The notes under the pieces: generated by a model
Seen by the model: the letters and a program-made list of their open reading frames with translations, nothing else
Databases searched by the model: none
Told to the model about the DNA's origin: nothing
Shown: piece after piece, positions 8,349 to 16,995 of the stretch
How the letters are laid out: the number at the start of each line of letters is the position of its first letter
Position numbering within the stretch: position 1 is the first letter of the stretch
Assembly: GCF_028993555.1 (NCBI RefSeq)
Contig: NZ_CP118611.1
Coordinates: 1,234,001-1,298,000, forward strand
From: Ensifer adhaerens
Lineage (GTDB): Bacteria; Pseudomonadota; Alphaproteobacteria; Rhizobiales; Rhizobiaceae
Direction: 5' to 3'
DNA: 64,000 bases
Made by a program: the position numbers and the translations under genes

Positions 8349-10619
8349 ATGCGTTTGTCCGCGAAGCTACCCCTCGCAGCGGCGGCTCTGGCTGCCTTCT
8401 CCATTACTGCAACCAGTCTGGCCAGCCTGACCGTCAGCGGCGATCTGTCGTCGCGCGCAGCTATCGAGAAGCTGGAGGCGCTTGCCGATGCCCGCCGCAA
8501 CGAGCTTCGCCACTACCTCACCACCGTGGAAAATGATCTGCGCAATTTGCAGGCGCAGAAATCGGTCTCCAAGGCGCTCAGCGATCTGAATGGCGCTGCA
8601 GCGAAGTTCGGCGACAAGGTCGCGAGTGAATTGCAGCGTCGCTACGCGACGGAGAATCCCAATCCAGAAGACAAGCGTGCGCTTTACAGTACGGCCGGCG
8701 TCGACGACTACGACGCGCTCCATGCGCGCTATCACCCGTATTTCCGCCGCTTCGCAGAGGCCCATGGCTATCGCGACGTGCTGCTCGCCAATCTCAGCGG
8801 CGACGTCATCTACACCCTCAACAAGAAGGGCGACTTCGCCGTCAACCTCAAGGACGGGTCCTGGAAGGACACCGGGCTTGGCCGCATCTTCCGCGAGACC
8901 GCCGAAGGAACAGACAAGAGCAAACTGGCCTTTGCGTCCTATGAGGCCTATGCGCCGCTCGGCGGCAGCCCCGCGGCGTTCATCGCCATCCCGCTGGAAT
9001 CGATCGACGGCAAGATCGGCACCCTGATCCTCGAGATGCCGGACACGCGCATCGCGGAGATCGTCGGCAACCGCACCGGACTTGGCGAGACTGGTGAAAC
9101 GATCCTGCTCGACGGCGACGGGTTTTTCCTTACAGACAGCGCCGCTACACCCGACAACGATATGCTCAAGGCCCGGATCGCACCGGATCAGCCTGCGGAC
9201 GATGGCATCGTCAGCAGCAAGCTCGCCGATTTCCGCGGTGAGGAAGCGCAGATTGCTGCGACCAGCCTCGATGCTTTCGGCACCCGCTGGACCATGACCG
9301 CCGTCATGACGTCAAGAGAGGCCTTCGCTGCCGTCACCGCCTTGCGCAACTGGACGCTCGCTACGGCTTTTGCCGTCCTTGCCGCCGCGCTGGCGATTTC
9401 CATCTGGTACTCGCGCCGGCTGACGCGCCCGATCACCGGTCTCGTTCGCGATATGAGCCAACTTGCCAACGGCGACACTAGCATCGGTGGCGCCGGCCGG
9501 GACCGCAAGGATGAGATCGGCGATATGGCCCGGTCCGTTCTGGTCTTCCGCGATGCGCTTCTCGATCGCGCCCGTCTTGAAACCGAGGCGGAGGAGACGC
9601 GGACGATGATCGAAGAGGAACGACAGGTTCGCGAGACGACCCAGTCCGAGGTGTCGCGCCAGATCAACGAGGCCGTGGAAATGCTCGCATCGGGGCTCGA
9701 ACGGCTGTCGCGGGGTGATCTGACTGCCCGCATCGACCGGCCCTTCGGCGCCGGCTTCGACCGGCTGCGCTCGGACTTCAACCAGTCGCTGGAGAGCCTT
9801 GCCGCCACGCTTGGCGACGTGAAGGCGAGAAGCGCTGAGATCGACGGTGAGACCGGCGAGATGCGCGACGCCATCGGTCAGCTCGCCAGGCGAACTGAGC
9901 ATCAGGCGGCGACATTGGAGGAAGCAACCGCGGCCCTGAGCGCAATCACGGCCACCATCGGGCGCACCGCCGAACACGCCACATCGGCGACGACGATCGC
10001 GGCCGCCGCCAAGGCGAGCTCTGACCGCTCCGGCCATGTGGTCATGAACGCCGTCGGCGCCATGGCCCAGATCGAAAAGGGATCGGTCGCCATCTCCCAG
10101 ATCATCGGCACCATCAACGACATCGCGTTTCAGACCAACCTGCTGGCACTGAATGCGGGCGTCGAGGCGGCCCGCGCCGGCGAAGCTGGCAAGGGCTTTG
10201 CGGTCGTCGCGCATGAAGTGCGCGAGCTGGCGCAGAAATCCGCCCTCGCCGCCCGGGAAATCAAGGCGATCATCACCACTTCGGCCGAAGAAGTGACGAA
10301 GGGCGTTTCGCTGGTCCGGGCCGCAGGCGATGCACTCGACGAGATCTCCGGCCAGATCCATGCCATCAACGAGCAGACACAGCAGATTGCCGGCGACGCG
10401 CGCGACCAGGCAAACGACCTGCAGCACATCAACCAGACCATGCTGTCGCTGGACGCCGTGACGCAGCAGAACAATGCGATGGTGGAAGACAGTACGGCCA
10501 TGACCCATCGGCTCTCATGCCAGGCGTCCGGCCTGTTCGATCTCGTCGAGCGTTTCCGCACGACATCCGGCGTGCGAAACCAAACGGAGACGGACGCTCG
10601 CACCCGGCTGATCGCTTAG
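8349..10619 (+). CDS. methyl-accepting chemotaxis protein
   Basis: 756 residues from the ATG at 8349; an in-frame GTG at 8340 is possible, and neither has a strong ribosome site. A first membrane segment near residues 5-27 is followed by a roughly 310-residue periplasmic sensor region, a second membrane segment (ATAFAVLAAALAISIWY), a HAMP domain (RRLTRPITGLVRDM), and a second HAMP-like segment (ERLSRGDLTARIDRPFG). The signalling domain has the hairpin tip with IAFQTNLLALNAGVEAARAG and FAVVAHEVRELAQ. There is no CheR-binding pentapeptide at the C-terminus, which ends TRLIA. The receptor passes ligand signals to CheA/CheW; the ligand is unknown and no che genes are nearby. Confidence 0.95.
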   Translation: MRLSAKLPLAAAALAAFSITATSLASLTVSGDLSSRAAIEKLEALADARRNELRHYLTTVENDLRNLQAQKSVSKALSDLNGAAAKFGDKVASELQRRYATENPNPEDKRALYSTAGVDDYDALHARYHPYFRRFAEAHGYRDVLLANLSGDVIYTLNKKGDFAVNLKDGSWKDTGLGRIFRETAEGTDKSKLAFASYEAYAPLGGSPAAFIAIPLESIDGKIGTLILEMPDTRIAEIVGNRTGLGETGETILLDGDGFFLTDSAATPDNDMLKARIAPDQPADDGIVSSKLADFRGEEAQIAATSLDAFGTRWTMTAVMTSREAFAAVTALRNWTLATAFAVLAAALAISIWYSRRLTRPITGLVRDMSQLANGDTSIGGAGRDRKDEIGDMARSVLVFRDALLDRARLETEAEETRTMIEEERQVRETTQSEVSRQINEAVEMLASGLERLSRGDLTARIDRPFGAGFDRLRSDFNQSLESLAATLGDVKARSAEIDGETGEMRDAIGQLARRTEHQAATLEEATAALSAITATIGRTAEHATSATTIAAAAKASSDRSGHVVMNAVGAMAQIEKGSVAISQIIGTINDIAFQTNLLALNAGVEAARAGEAGKGFAVVAHEVRELAQKSALAAREIKAIITTSAEEVTKGVSLVRAAGDALDEISGQIHAINEQTQQIAGDARDQANDLQHINQTMLSLDAVTQQNNAMVEDSTAMTHRLSCQASGLFDLVERFRTTSGVRNQTETDARTRLIA

Positions 10620-10626
10620 CACCTTA

Positions 10627-10650
10627 CGGGCCGCGTGCTGTCGCGGCCCG
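10627..10650. terminator. hairpin between convergent genes
   Basis: A 9-base-pair stem (10627-10635 with 10642-10650) and a 6-base loop, lying 8 bases after the chemoreceptor stop and 15 bases beyond the stop of the facing SDR gene. The stem is symmetrical, so it may serve both directions. There is no good T-run on either side, so efficient intrinsic termination is not assured. Confidence 0.6.
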
Positions 10651-10665
10651 CATCGGAAGGCGCGA

Positions 10666-11409
10666 TCAGCTCGCCTTGGCGAGCGCCACGGCGTCGGCGC
10701 CGGCCGGGAAATGGAGCTGGCCCGACTGATCGTTTGCCGCCTGCCAGACGGCCTCGGCCACATCGGCCTCGGTCGTGACCAAGGGCGGGTCCGCAAACTG
10801 CGCGAAGATGGGCGCAGCGAATTCGGCGTATGCCTGAGGGATCAGGTCCTCGACGCGCATCGTGGTGTTGTGGGCGAAGCGGGTGGTCGGCGCGTAGCCG
10901 GGTTCGACCAGTTTGACCCTCACGTTGAAAGCTTGCAATTCGTGGGCCAGCGAGGCGGTGAAGCCCTGGATTGCCGTCTTGCTGGCCGTATAGGCTGCAG
11001 CAAGCGGCATGGCGGTAAGCGTCACGGTGGAAGTGACGTTGACCACGACACCCGACCGGCGGGCGCGGAACTGCGGTATCACCCCCTGGGTCATCGCCAT
11101 CACGCCGAAGGTATTGGTGTCGAAAACCTTGCGGATATGGGACATCGGGGTCGCCTCGAAGGCGCCAACGACACCAATGCCGGCATTGTTGACAAGCACA
11201 TCGATAGGGCCGGCTTCCTCGATCGCAGCCGAGATGCTCGCGGGATCGGTGACATCGAGGGCCAGAACACGCAGCCGCTCCGATTTCGGCAGAATGTCTC
11301 GCCGCGGCGCGCGCATGGTGGCAATCACATTCCAACCCTCGGCATGAAAGCGCCGCGCCGTCTCCAGCCCGTAGCCGGAGGAGCAGCCGGTAATCAGTAC
11401 GGTCTTCAT
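10666..11409 (-). CDS. short-chain dehydrogenase/reductase, SDR family
   Basis: 247 residues. A classical SDR with the cofactor motif TGCSSGYGLETARR at the N-terminus, NNAGIGVVGAFE, and the active-site YTASKTAIQG (Tyr-x3-Lys). The Arg-rich first turn suggests NADP(H) preference, by family knowledge only. The start at 11409 has an AGGAAA ribosome site 5 bases upstream. It is transcribed divergently from an AraC-type regulator across a 99-base gap, an arrangement common for SDR genes controlled by that regulator type. The substrate is unknown. Confidence 0.9.
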   Translation of the reverse strand: MKTVLITGCSSGYGLETARRFHAEGWNVIATMRAPRRDILPKSERLRVLALDVTDPASISAAIEEAGPIDVLVNNAGIGVVGAFEATPMSHIRKVFDTNTFGVMAMTQGVIPQFRARRSGVVVNVTSTVTLTAMPLAAAYTASKTAIQGFTASLAHELQAFNVRVKLVEPGYAPTTRFAHNTTMRVEDLIPQAYAEFAAPIFAQFADPPLVTTEADVAEAVWQAANDQSGQLHFPAGADAVALAKAS

Positions 11410-11508
11410 CGCGATTTCCTGTCTGTTGTTTCGATGGAGAAGGAATATCGCCACAGATCCGGACGAGCTACGGCTGGAAGTCCTGAATTAATTTGCTATC
11501 GTCCTGAC

Positions 11509-12411
11509 ATGATCGATCCACTCTCACAACTCATTCAGCTTCTTCGCCCGCGCACGGTCTTCACCAAGGGCATCAGCGGCGCTGGCCGCTGGGCCGTGCG
11601 CTATGCCGAATTCGGACAGCCGAGCTTTTGTACCGTCGTCGAGGGGACATGCCGGTTGGCCGTCGATGGCGAGACACCTGTCACGCTGGAGGCCGGGGAC
11701 TTCGTGCTTTTACCGACGACGCCGGGCTTCACCCTGTCGGGGTTCGAACCGGTGCAGCCGACCTTCATCGATCCCAAGGCGACGCCAGCGCCGGCGGACG
11801 AGGTTCGCCACGGCCGGCACGACGGCGAACCGGACGTGCGCCTGCTCGGTGGCTACTTCGTGCTCGATTCGCCCGATGCTGGACTGCTTGTCTCGCTGCT
11901 GCCGGCGTTGATGCACCTACGCGGGATCGAGCGACTTTCGACGCTCGTCCGCCTGGTTGGCGACGAGGCACGTGACGAACGGCCGGGCCGGGACCTGGTG
12001 CTGGCACGGCTCGTGGAAGTGATGCTGATCGAGGCCATTCGGTCCATTCAAGGCGAAAGCGCCACGCCCGGCCTGTTGCGCGGGTTGGGTGACCCGCGGT
12101 TGGCGGTTGCCATTCGTCAGATCCACGCCGATCCGGCGCACGCATGGACCGTTGCGGAACTTGCGAATGAGGCGGCACTCTCCCGCTCCGTGTTCTTCGA
12201 GCGCTTCACCCGCGCCGTCGGCGTGCCGCCGATGGAATATCTGCTCGTCTGGCGCATGGCGCTCGCCAAGGATCTGCTGCGACGGCGCGACGTCGATCTC
12301 GCCTCGGTTGCCGAGCGTATCGGCTACGGTTCCGCCAGCACCTTCAGCACTGCCTTCAGCCGCCATGTCGGCCAGCCACCAAGCCGTTATGCCCGCATGA
12401 CTGCCGCCTAG
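11509..12411 (+). CDS. AraC-family regulator with cupin_6 ligand domain
   Basis: 300 residues. The N-terminal two-thirds is a cupin-type sensor (AGRWAVRYAEFGQPSFCTVVEG, PVTLEAGDFVLLPTTPGF), of the AraC_N/cupin_6 kind. The C-terminal 100 residues carry two helix-turn-helix units: VAELANEAALSRSVFFERFTR and VASVAERIGYGSASTFSTAF. Although the frame extends far upstream, the ATG at 11509 begins the cupin domain and leaves a promoter gap to the divergent SDR gene, its likely target. The inducer is unknown. Confidence 0.9.
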   Translation: MIDPLSQLIQLLRPRTVFTKGISGAGRWAVRYAEFGQPSFCTVVEGTCRLAVDGETPVTLEAGDFVLLPTTPGFTLSGFEPVQPTFIDPKATPAPADEVRHGRHDGEPDVRLLGGYFVLDSPDAGLLVSLLPALMHLRGIERLSTLVRLVGDEARDERPGRDLVLARLVEVMLIEAIRSIQGESATPGLLRGLGDPRLAVAIRQIHADPAHAWTVAELANEAALSRSVFFERFTRAVGVPPMEYLLVWRMALAKDLLRRRDVDLASVAERIGYGSASTFSTAFSRHVGQPPSRYARMTAA

Positions 12412-12525
12412 CCGTGGCCGGGTATTGCCTTTTGTGAGAAATCCCTCAAATGCCGAAGGCGGCCACATTTACACCCTGCTCGGGCGCATATAGAGAGGCT
12501 TACCACCAACAGCGAACCGTAATTC

Positions 12526-13113
12526 ATGCTCCGACGCCTCTATGATTGGACGATGTCGCTCGCGACACGAGAGACTGCCATAGTCTGGCTTGGCATCATC
12601 GCCTTTGTCGAAAGCTCGATCTTTCCGGTCCCCGCGGATTTGCTGCTTATCCCGATGGCGCTGGCGCGCCCCGAGCGGGCCTGGCGCTACGCGCTGGTAG
12701 CCACCATCGCGTCCGTGCTTGGGGGTATTGCCGGCTGGTATCTCGGCCACTATGCGTTCGATACGCTCGCAAGGCCGCTGCTGGAGTTCTACGGCAAGCT
12801 TGATACGTTCGAGCATCTGAAGGCGTCGGTCGACTCGGAAATGCTGGCGTTGCTGCTCGTGACCTCGGGTCTGGCGCATTTGCCGCCGATCAAGGTCGTG
12901 ACCATCCTTTCGGGTGCGGCCAACATCAACCTTGGCTTCTTCATCGTGTCGGCGATCGTTGCACGCGGCGCGCGCTTCTTCCTGCTCGCCTGGCTGCTGC
13001 GCCGCTTCGGCGAGGAGATCCGTGATTTTCTCGAGCGGCGGCTGAGCGCATTGGCCGGCGGAGCGGCGGCGATCCTGATTTGCCTCTTCGCCGCTCACCG
13101 CTTTTTCTACTGA
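12526..13113 (+). CDS. YqaA/DedA-like VTT-domain membrane protein
   Basis: 195 residues with four to five hydrophobic segments. The pattern ESSIFPVPADLLLIPMALARPERAW followed by a glycine-rich GGIAGWYLGHYAFD is the VTT (SNARE-associated/DedA) signature of the YqaA subfamily. Family members are proposed lipid flippases or transporters and affect envelope homeostasis; the precise substrate is not known for this subgroup. It stands alone, 114 bases after the AraC gene and converging on the amidohydrolase gene. Confidence 0.85.
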   Translation: MLRRLYDWTMSLATRETAIVWLGIIAFVESSIFPVPADLLLIPMALARPERAWRYALVATIASVLGGIAGWYLGHYAFDTLARPLLEFYGKLDTFEHLKASVDSEMLALLLVTSGLAHLPPIKVVTILSGAANINLGFFIVSAIVARGARFFLLAWLLRRFGEEIRDFLERRLSALAGGAAAILICLFAAHRFFY

Positions 13114-13161
13114 TATTCGTCCCGCCCGCCTCTTCAGGTGGCGACGACGTTCCGCAGAGTT

Positions 13162-14616
13162 TTACGCGCGTCCCGGACCGGCCGTGGGCAAGGACAGCGG
13201 CGCGAGCGTCCGCATTCCGCGGCCCTTTGGGTCATTTTCAGGCGCCTTGCGGCAGGCGTAGTCTTGCGCCTCCTGCAGCTTCGCGAGCGCCCCATCATAG
13301 TCGATCAGGGTCGGACGTCCGCCGCTGACGACGCAGGTGCCATCGACATAGACCCGCTCGATCGCCCGCTCGGCGGCGCAATGCAGGAGATTGCGCAGCG
13401 GATCGTAGACCGGCTGCATCGCGTGGTGGCGAAGATCAACGACGAGGAAATCCGCCTTTGCACCCAAGGCGATGCGGCCGATATCATCGCGGCCGAGCGC
13501 CCTGGCGCCGGCGATGGTCGCGGCTTCCAGGATGTCGCCGGTCGCGACATCGAAGACGGACTTGCCGGACAGACGCGCGCAGATCATCGCCTGGCGCATT
13601 TCTTCGAGCATGTTGAAGGGATAGCTGTCCGTTCCAAGCGCGACGTTGACGCCCGCACGGCGGTAGCGGCCGACCGATTCCAGCGCCATGCCACTGCGTG
13701 AGAAGGTGACGGGACAATGGGCGACGGTCGTGTTGCGATCGGCCAGCAGACGCAGGTCGACCTCCGTGCGCTGGCGTGTCCAGGAATGGCTGTCGACAAA
13801 GATGCAGTGGCCGAGGATCAGATCCTTGCCGAGCAGGCCCAGGCTTTCGAGATATTGTACAGCCGTCAGCCCGTGCCGGCGCAGGAGTTCCTCGTGCTCG
13901 GCCATCGTCTGGGCGGCGTGGATGGTGACCCGAACACCGCGTTTGCGCGCTGCCGCCACCGCGTCCTGCAGCAGTTCCGGCGAGCAGGTCTCGATCTGCG
14001 ATGGCGCCACGATGCCCCCAAGCCGCCCGGAGGGGTGCGCGGTCGCCGCGTCGACAACTTCCAGCGCACGCGCAAAGGCCTCGCGCCCGCGCGCCTTGTC
14101 CCAGCGAAAATCGAGACGATGGCTATCCTCGACATGCCACTGCGCTTCGCGGAAACCCGGCGCGACGAAGGCACGTGCGCCGCTTCGCGCGAGCGTCGGC
14201 AGCCAGCTTTCATGCGGGCCGGCGATATCGAGCAGCGTGGTAACGCCGCTGCGCATCAGGTCGCCGACCATCACGGTCAGCGATGCCTCGATGGCATCGT
14301 CGTCGATCTCCAGAAGGTTGGAGTATTCGTAGAGCGCGTTGCCCCAAAGGGCTGCCGTGCCCATGTCCTCGAAGATGCCCTTGGAGATCGGCTCCTCGCC
14401 GGAGTGGCAATGGACATTGACGAAGCCCGGCATGATCATCCGGTCACGGCCGGAGCTTTCGCTGTGGTACGGCCCGTCGTAGGAACCGCCGACGTGGACG
14501 AAGCCCTTGTCGTCATAGGCGATGTCGGCGTCGTGCAGGTAGATATGGCCATTGCGCTCGCTGTCGAAGGCGACGAGCGTGTGCACATTGCGGATGACAT
14601 GGATCTCTTTAGTCAT
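13162..14616 (-). CDS. amidohydrolase-family metal-dependent hydrolase (deaminase/chlorohydrolase type)
   Basis: 484 residues. An amidohydrolase-superfamily barrel: metal ligands in NVHCHSG (His-x-His), a central histidine in VTIHAAQT and another in LILGHCIF, HCPVTFSRSGMA, and the late aspartate in LGTDSYPFN. The C-terminal beta-sandwich (GRIALGAKADFLVVDL) matches the AtzA/TrzN/SsnA/guanine-deaminase group. The start overlaps the upstream permease gene by 8 bases, so the enzyme is co-expressed with an amino-acid-type ABC importer and probably hydrolyses or deaminates what that system brings in. The substrate cannot be named from sequence. Confidence 0.88.
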   Translation of the reverse strand: MTKEIHVIRNVHTLVAFDSERNGHIYLHDADIAYDDKGFVHVGGSYDGPYHSESSGRDRMIMPGFVNVHCHSGEEPISKGIFEDMGTAALWGNALYEYSNLLEIDDDAIEASLTVMVGDLMRSGVTTLLDIAGPHESWLPTLARSGARAFVAPGFREAQWHVEDSHRLDFRWDKARGREAFARALEVVDAATAHPSGRLGGIVAPSQIETCSPELLQDAVAAARKRGVRVTIHAAQTMAEHEELLRRHGLTAVQYLESLGLLGKDLILGHCIFVDSHSWTRQRTEVDLRLLADRNTTVAHCPVTFSRSGMALESVGRYRRAGVNVALGTDSYPFNMLEEMRQAMICARLSGKSVFDVATGDILEAATIAGARALGRDDIGRIALGAKADFLVVDLRHHAMQPVYDPLRNLLHCAAERAIERVYVDGTCVVSGGRPTLIDYDGALAKLQEAQDYACRKAPENDPKGRGMRTLAPLSLPTAGPGRA

Positions 14617-15715
14617 GCGTGGTCCTGAAATATCGTTCGAGGAAACGGCTGTAAGCTCCCATGAGAGCACTGAAAACGAAGTAGACGACGGCCGCGAAGA
14701 CATAGCCTTCCAGCACCGCGATGCCCTGCCATTGCGGATCGCGCATGGCGGTGCGAACGGTATCCAGGAAGTCGAGCAGGCCGACGATAGTCACCAGCGT
14801 CGTATCCTGGAAGAAGCCTATGAAGAGGCTCACGAGCGGCGGAATGACCTTCTTCAGAGCCTGCGGCAGCACGATCTTGTGCATGATCTGCCAGTAGTGG
14901 AGCCCGAGCGAATGGCCGGCCTCCACCTGCCCCTTGGGAACCGCCTGCAGGCCGCCACGAACGATCTCGGCGATATAGGCGGCGGCGAAGAGGATGATCG
15001 CCACCTGCGCGCGGATGAGCTTATCGATCGTAATGCCACTGGGCATGAACAGCGGCAGCATGACCGTTGCCATGAACAGGATGCTGATCAGCGGCACGCC
15101 GCGCACGATCTCGATGAAGCTGACCCCCAGGATACGGATGGCCGGAAGGCTGGAGGCGCGCGCGAGTGCCAGCGCGATTCCAAGAGGCAGCGCGCAGGCA
15201 AGGCCGATGAAGGAGAGCATGAAGGAGAGCGGCAGCCCGCCCCATTGCGTCGTCGGGACTACCGTCAGACCCAAAAATCCGCCTGCCATCAGCACATAGA
15301 GCAGCGGCAGGATCACGGCGATCCAGGCGATCAAAAGCGCCCGTCCCCAGAGCTTCGGGACCATCGAGACGATACAGGCGCCGAAGAACAGGAGCATCGC
15401 CGTTAGCGGCCGCCATTGCTCCTCGAACGGATAGAAGCCGAAGAAGATGTAGCGCATCTTCGCTGACAGGAACGGCCAGCAGGCGCCACTCGTCGCCTTG
15501 CATTCCGCCGGTGTGCCGACAAAGGTAGCGTCGACGAACAGCCAGCCGATCGCCAGTTTGGCAACTGCGAAGATCGTGCCGAGGCACAGGATCGTGATCA
15601 GCGCGTTGCCGGGCGTTCCGAAATAGGCGGTGAGCCAGCGGCCTTTCGGTGCCGGCGGCGCTTCGCGATGGGATGCGAGCGACGCGTCGCCGATGAGGGT
15701 ATCGATCTGTGTCAT
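14609..15715 (-). CDS. polar amino-acid ABC transporter permease (AapM-like)
   Basis: 368 residues with about eight hydrophobic segments. The C-terminal half is a HisM-type permease domain with the EAA-loop sequence EAGHSLGLHYWQIMHKIVLPQA, and the protein has the long N-terminal extension with extra membrane spans seen in AapM/BztC proteins. It pairs with the next permease as a heterodimer in the inner membrane. The stop lies 3 bases before the end of the amidohydrolase start region (8-base overlap) and the start is 3 bases after the AapQ-like gene. Confidence 0.92.
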   Translation of the reverse strand: MTQIDTLIGDASLASHREAPPAPKGRWLTAYFGTPGNALITILCLGTIFAVAKLAIGWLFVDATFVGTPAECKATSGACWPFLSAKMRYIFFGFYPFEEQWRPLTAMLLFFGACIVSMVPKLWGRALLIAWIAVILPLLYVLMAGGFLGLTVVPTTQWGGLPLSFMLSFIGLACALPLGIALALARASSLPAIRILGVSFIEIVRGVPLISILFMATVMLPLFMPSGITIDKLIRAQVAIILFAAAYIAEIVRGGLQAVPKGQVEAGHSLGLHYWQIMHKIVLPQALKKVIPPLVSLFIGFFQDTTLVTIVGLLDFLDTVRTAMRDPQWQGIAVLEGYVFAAVVYFVFSALMGAYSRFLERYFRTTHD

Positions 15716-15718
15716 GGC

Positions 15719-16867
15719 TCAGCGCTCCCTCAGCGCGACCTTGGCGTTGTACCAGTTCATCACCAGAGAGATGAGGATCGACAGCCCGAGGTAGACACCC
15801 ATGAAAATGGCGATGGATTCGATCGCCTGCCCGGTCTGGTTCATGATCGTGTTCGACACCATCACCAGGTCCGGATAGCCGATGGCGATCGCGAGCGAGC
15901 TGTTCTTAAAGACGGTCAGATAGGTGTTGGTGAGCGGCGGGATGATGATCCTGAGTGCCTGCGGCAGGATCACCAGCTTCAGGGTGCGCGTGCGAGAGAG
16001 ACCAAGTGCCGTCGCCGCTTCCCACTGTCCTTTGCTCACCGCCTGGATACCGGCCCGGACAATCTCCGCAACATTGGCCGAGACGCTGAGCGTCAGCCCG
16101 AGGAGAAGCGCCACGAATTCCGGACGCAGGTGATAGCCGCCACTCAAGCGGAACCGGCCGAGCTCCGGCACGTCCCAGGTGACGGAAATGTCGGCGAGCA
16201 GCAAGGCTGCCACGAGCGGCAGAAGAAGCGCGATCGTCGCGATCAAAGCGATCGGTCTGTCCGTGCCTGTGACGACACGCCTGCGACCGAGGATCCGGGC
16301 GACGAAGGTGGCGGCGATGATCCCGACAACAAGTGCCGTGACCAGTGTCGCAAATCCGCTCTCCCAATGCAGCGCCGGCATGACCAGGCCGCTGTTCGAC
16401 AGGAACACCCCCGGAAGCATCTGGATCGCCTGCTTGACCGGCGGAAAGGTGGAGATGATCAGGGAATACCAGAGCAGCAGGTAAAGCAGCAGCGGCACGT
16501 TGCGTAGCGCCTCCACATAGGCAAGCATCAGCCGCGACAGCACCGGATTGTGCGACAGCCGCCCGATGCCGACCAGCAGACCGAGAATGGTGCCCAGCAG
16601 CGCCGCGAGCAGCGAGACCTTGACCGTGTTGGCTATGCCGACAAGGATCGCCCGGCCGATCGTGTCGGTCGGCTCGTAGGTGATCGCGGTTTCAGTGATG
16701 ACGAATCCGGCCTGGCGGGCCAGGAAGCCAAACCCGGTCGCGATATCCTGCTTGGCAAGATTGGCGCTCGCGGTGCTGAACATCACCCAGGCGACGAGCA
16801 ACACGACGCCGACGGCGATCGCTTGGTAGAGATAGGCGCGAATGCGCGCATCATAAAACAGGGGCAT
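15719..16867 (-). CDS. polar amino-acid ABC transporter permease (AapQ-like)
   Basis: 382 residues. An AapQ/BztB-type permease: membrane segment near residues 12-30, then IANTVKVSLLAALLGTILGLLVGIGR, PLLLYLLLWY, and the EAA loop EAATALGLSRTRTLKLVILPQALR near residue 300. With the AapM-like protein it forms the translocation pore. It is transcribed after the binding-protein gene, with a 128-base spacer that holds a strong hairpin. No ATP-binding-protein gene follows in the operon, which is unusual for this family. Confidence 0.92.
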   Translation of the reverse strand: MPLFYDARIRAYLYQAIAVGVVLLVAWVMFSTASANLAKQDIATGFGFLARQAGFVITETAITYEPTDTIGRAILVGIANTVKVSLLAALLGTILGLLVGIGRLSHNPVLSRLMLAYVEALRNVPLLLYLLLWYSLIISTFPPVKQAIQMLPGVFLSNSGLVMPALHWESGFATLVTALVVGIIAATFVARILGRRRVVTGTDRPIALIATIALLLPLVAALLLADISVTWDVPELGRFRLSGGYHLRPEFVALLLGLTLSVSANVAEIVRAGIQAVSKGQWEAATALGLSRTRTLKLVILPQALRIIIPPLTNTYLTVFKNSSLAIAIGYPDLVMVSNTIMNQTGQAIESIAIFMGVYLGLSILISLVMNWYNAKVALRER

Positions 16868-16964
16868 CGGGCACCCGACCCTTAGGCAGGACCTACAGCG
16901 CCGCCGGTCTTACCGGGGACGCAGAGGTCACTGTGGCACTTTGGATTTCTGCAGCAGAAAGATA

Positions 16965-16986
16965 GGCCCGCGCCGAAGCGCGGGCC
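16965..16986 (-). terminator. UUCG-loop hairpin between binding-protein and permease genes
   Basis: A perfect 9-base-pair GC stem, 16965-16973 with 16978-16986. On the transcribed strand the loop reads TTCG closed by a C-G pair, the very stable UUCG tetraloop. It lies 10 bases after the binding-protein stop and is followed by a short T-rich stretch. Hairpins here in ABC operons usually act as 3' stabilisers or partial terminators, giving more binding protein than permease. A shorter inverted repeat (TTTCTG/CAGAAA, about 16946-16960) adjoins it. Confidence 0.7.
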
Positions 16987-16995
16987 CGTCAATCG

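Noticed and set aside
16934..16952. Sigma-54 promoter beginning with TGGCAC after the binding-protein gene
   Set aside because: The downstream TTGC element is absent at the required spacing, and the orientation is opposite to the operon.
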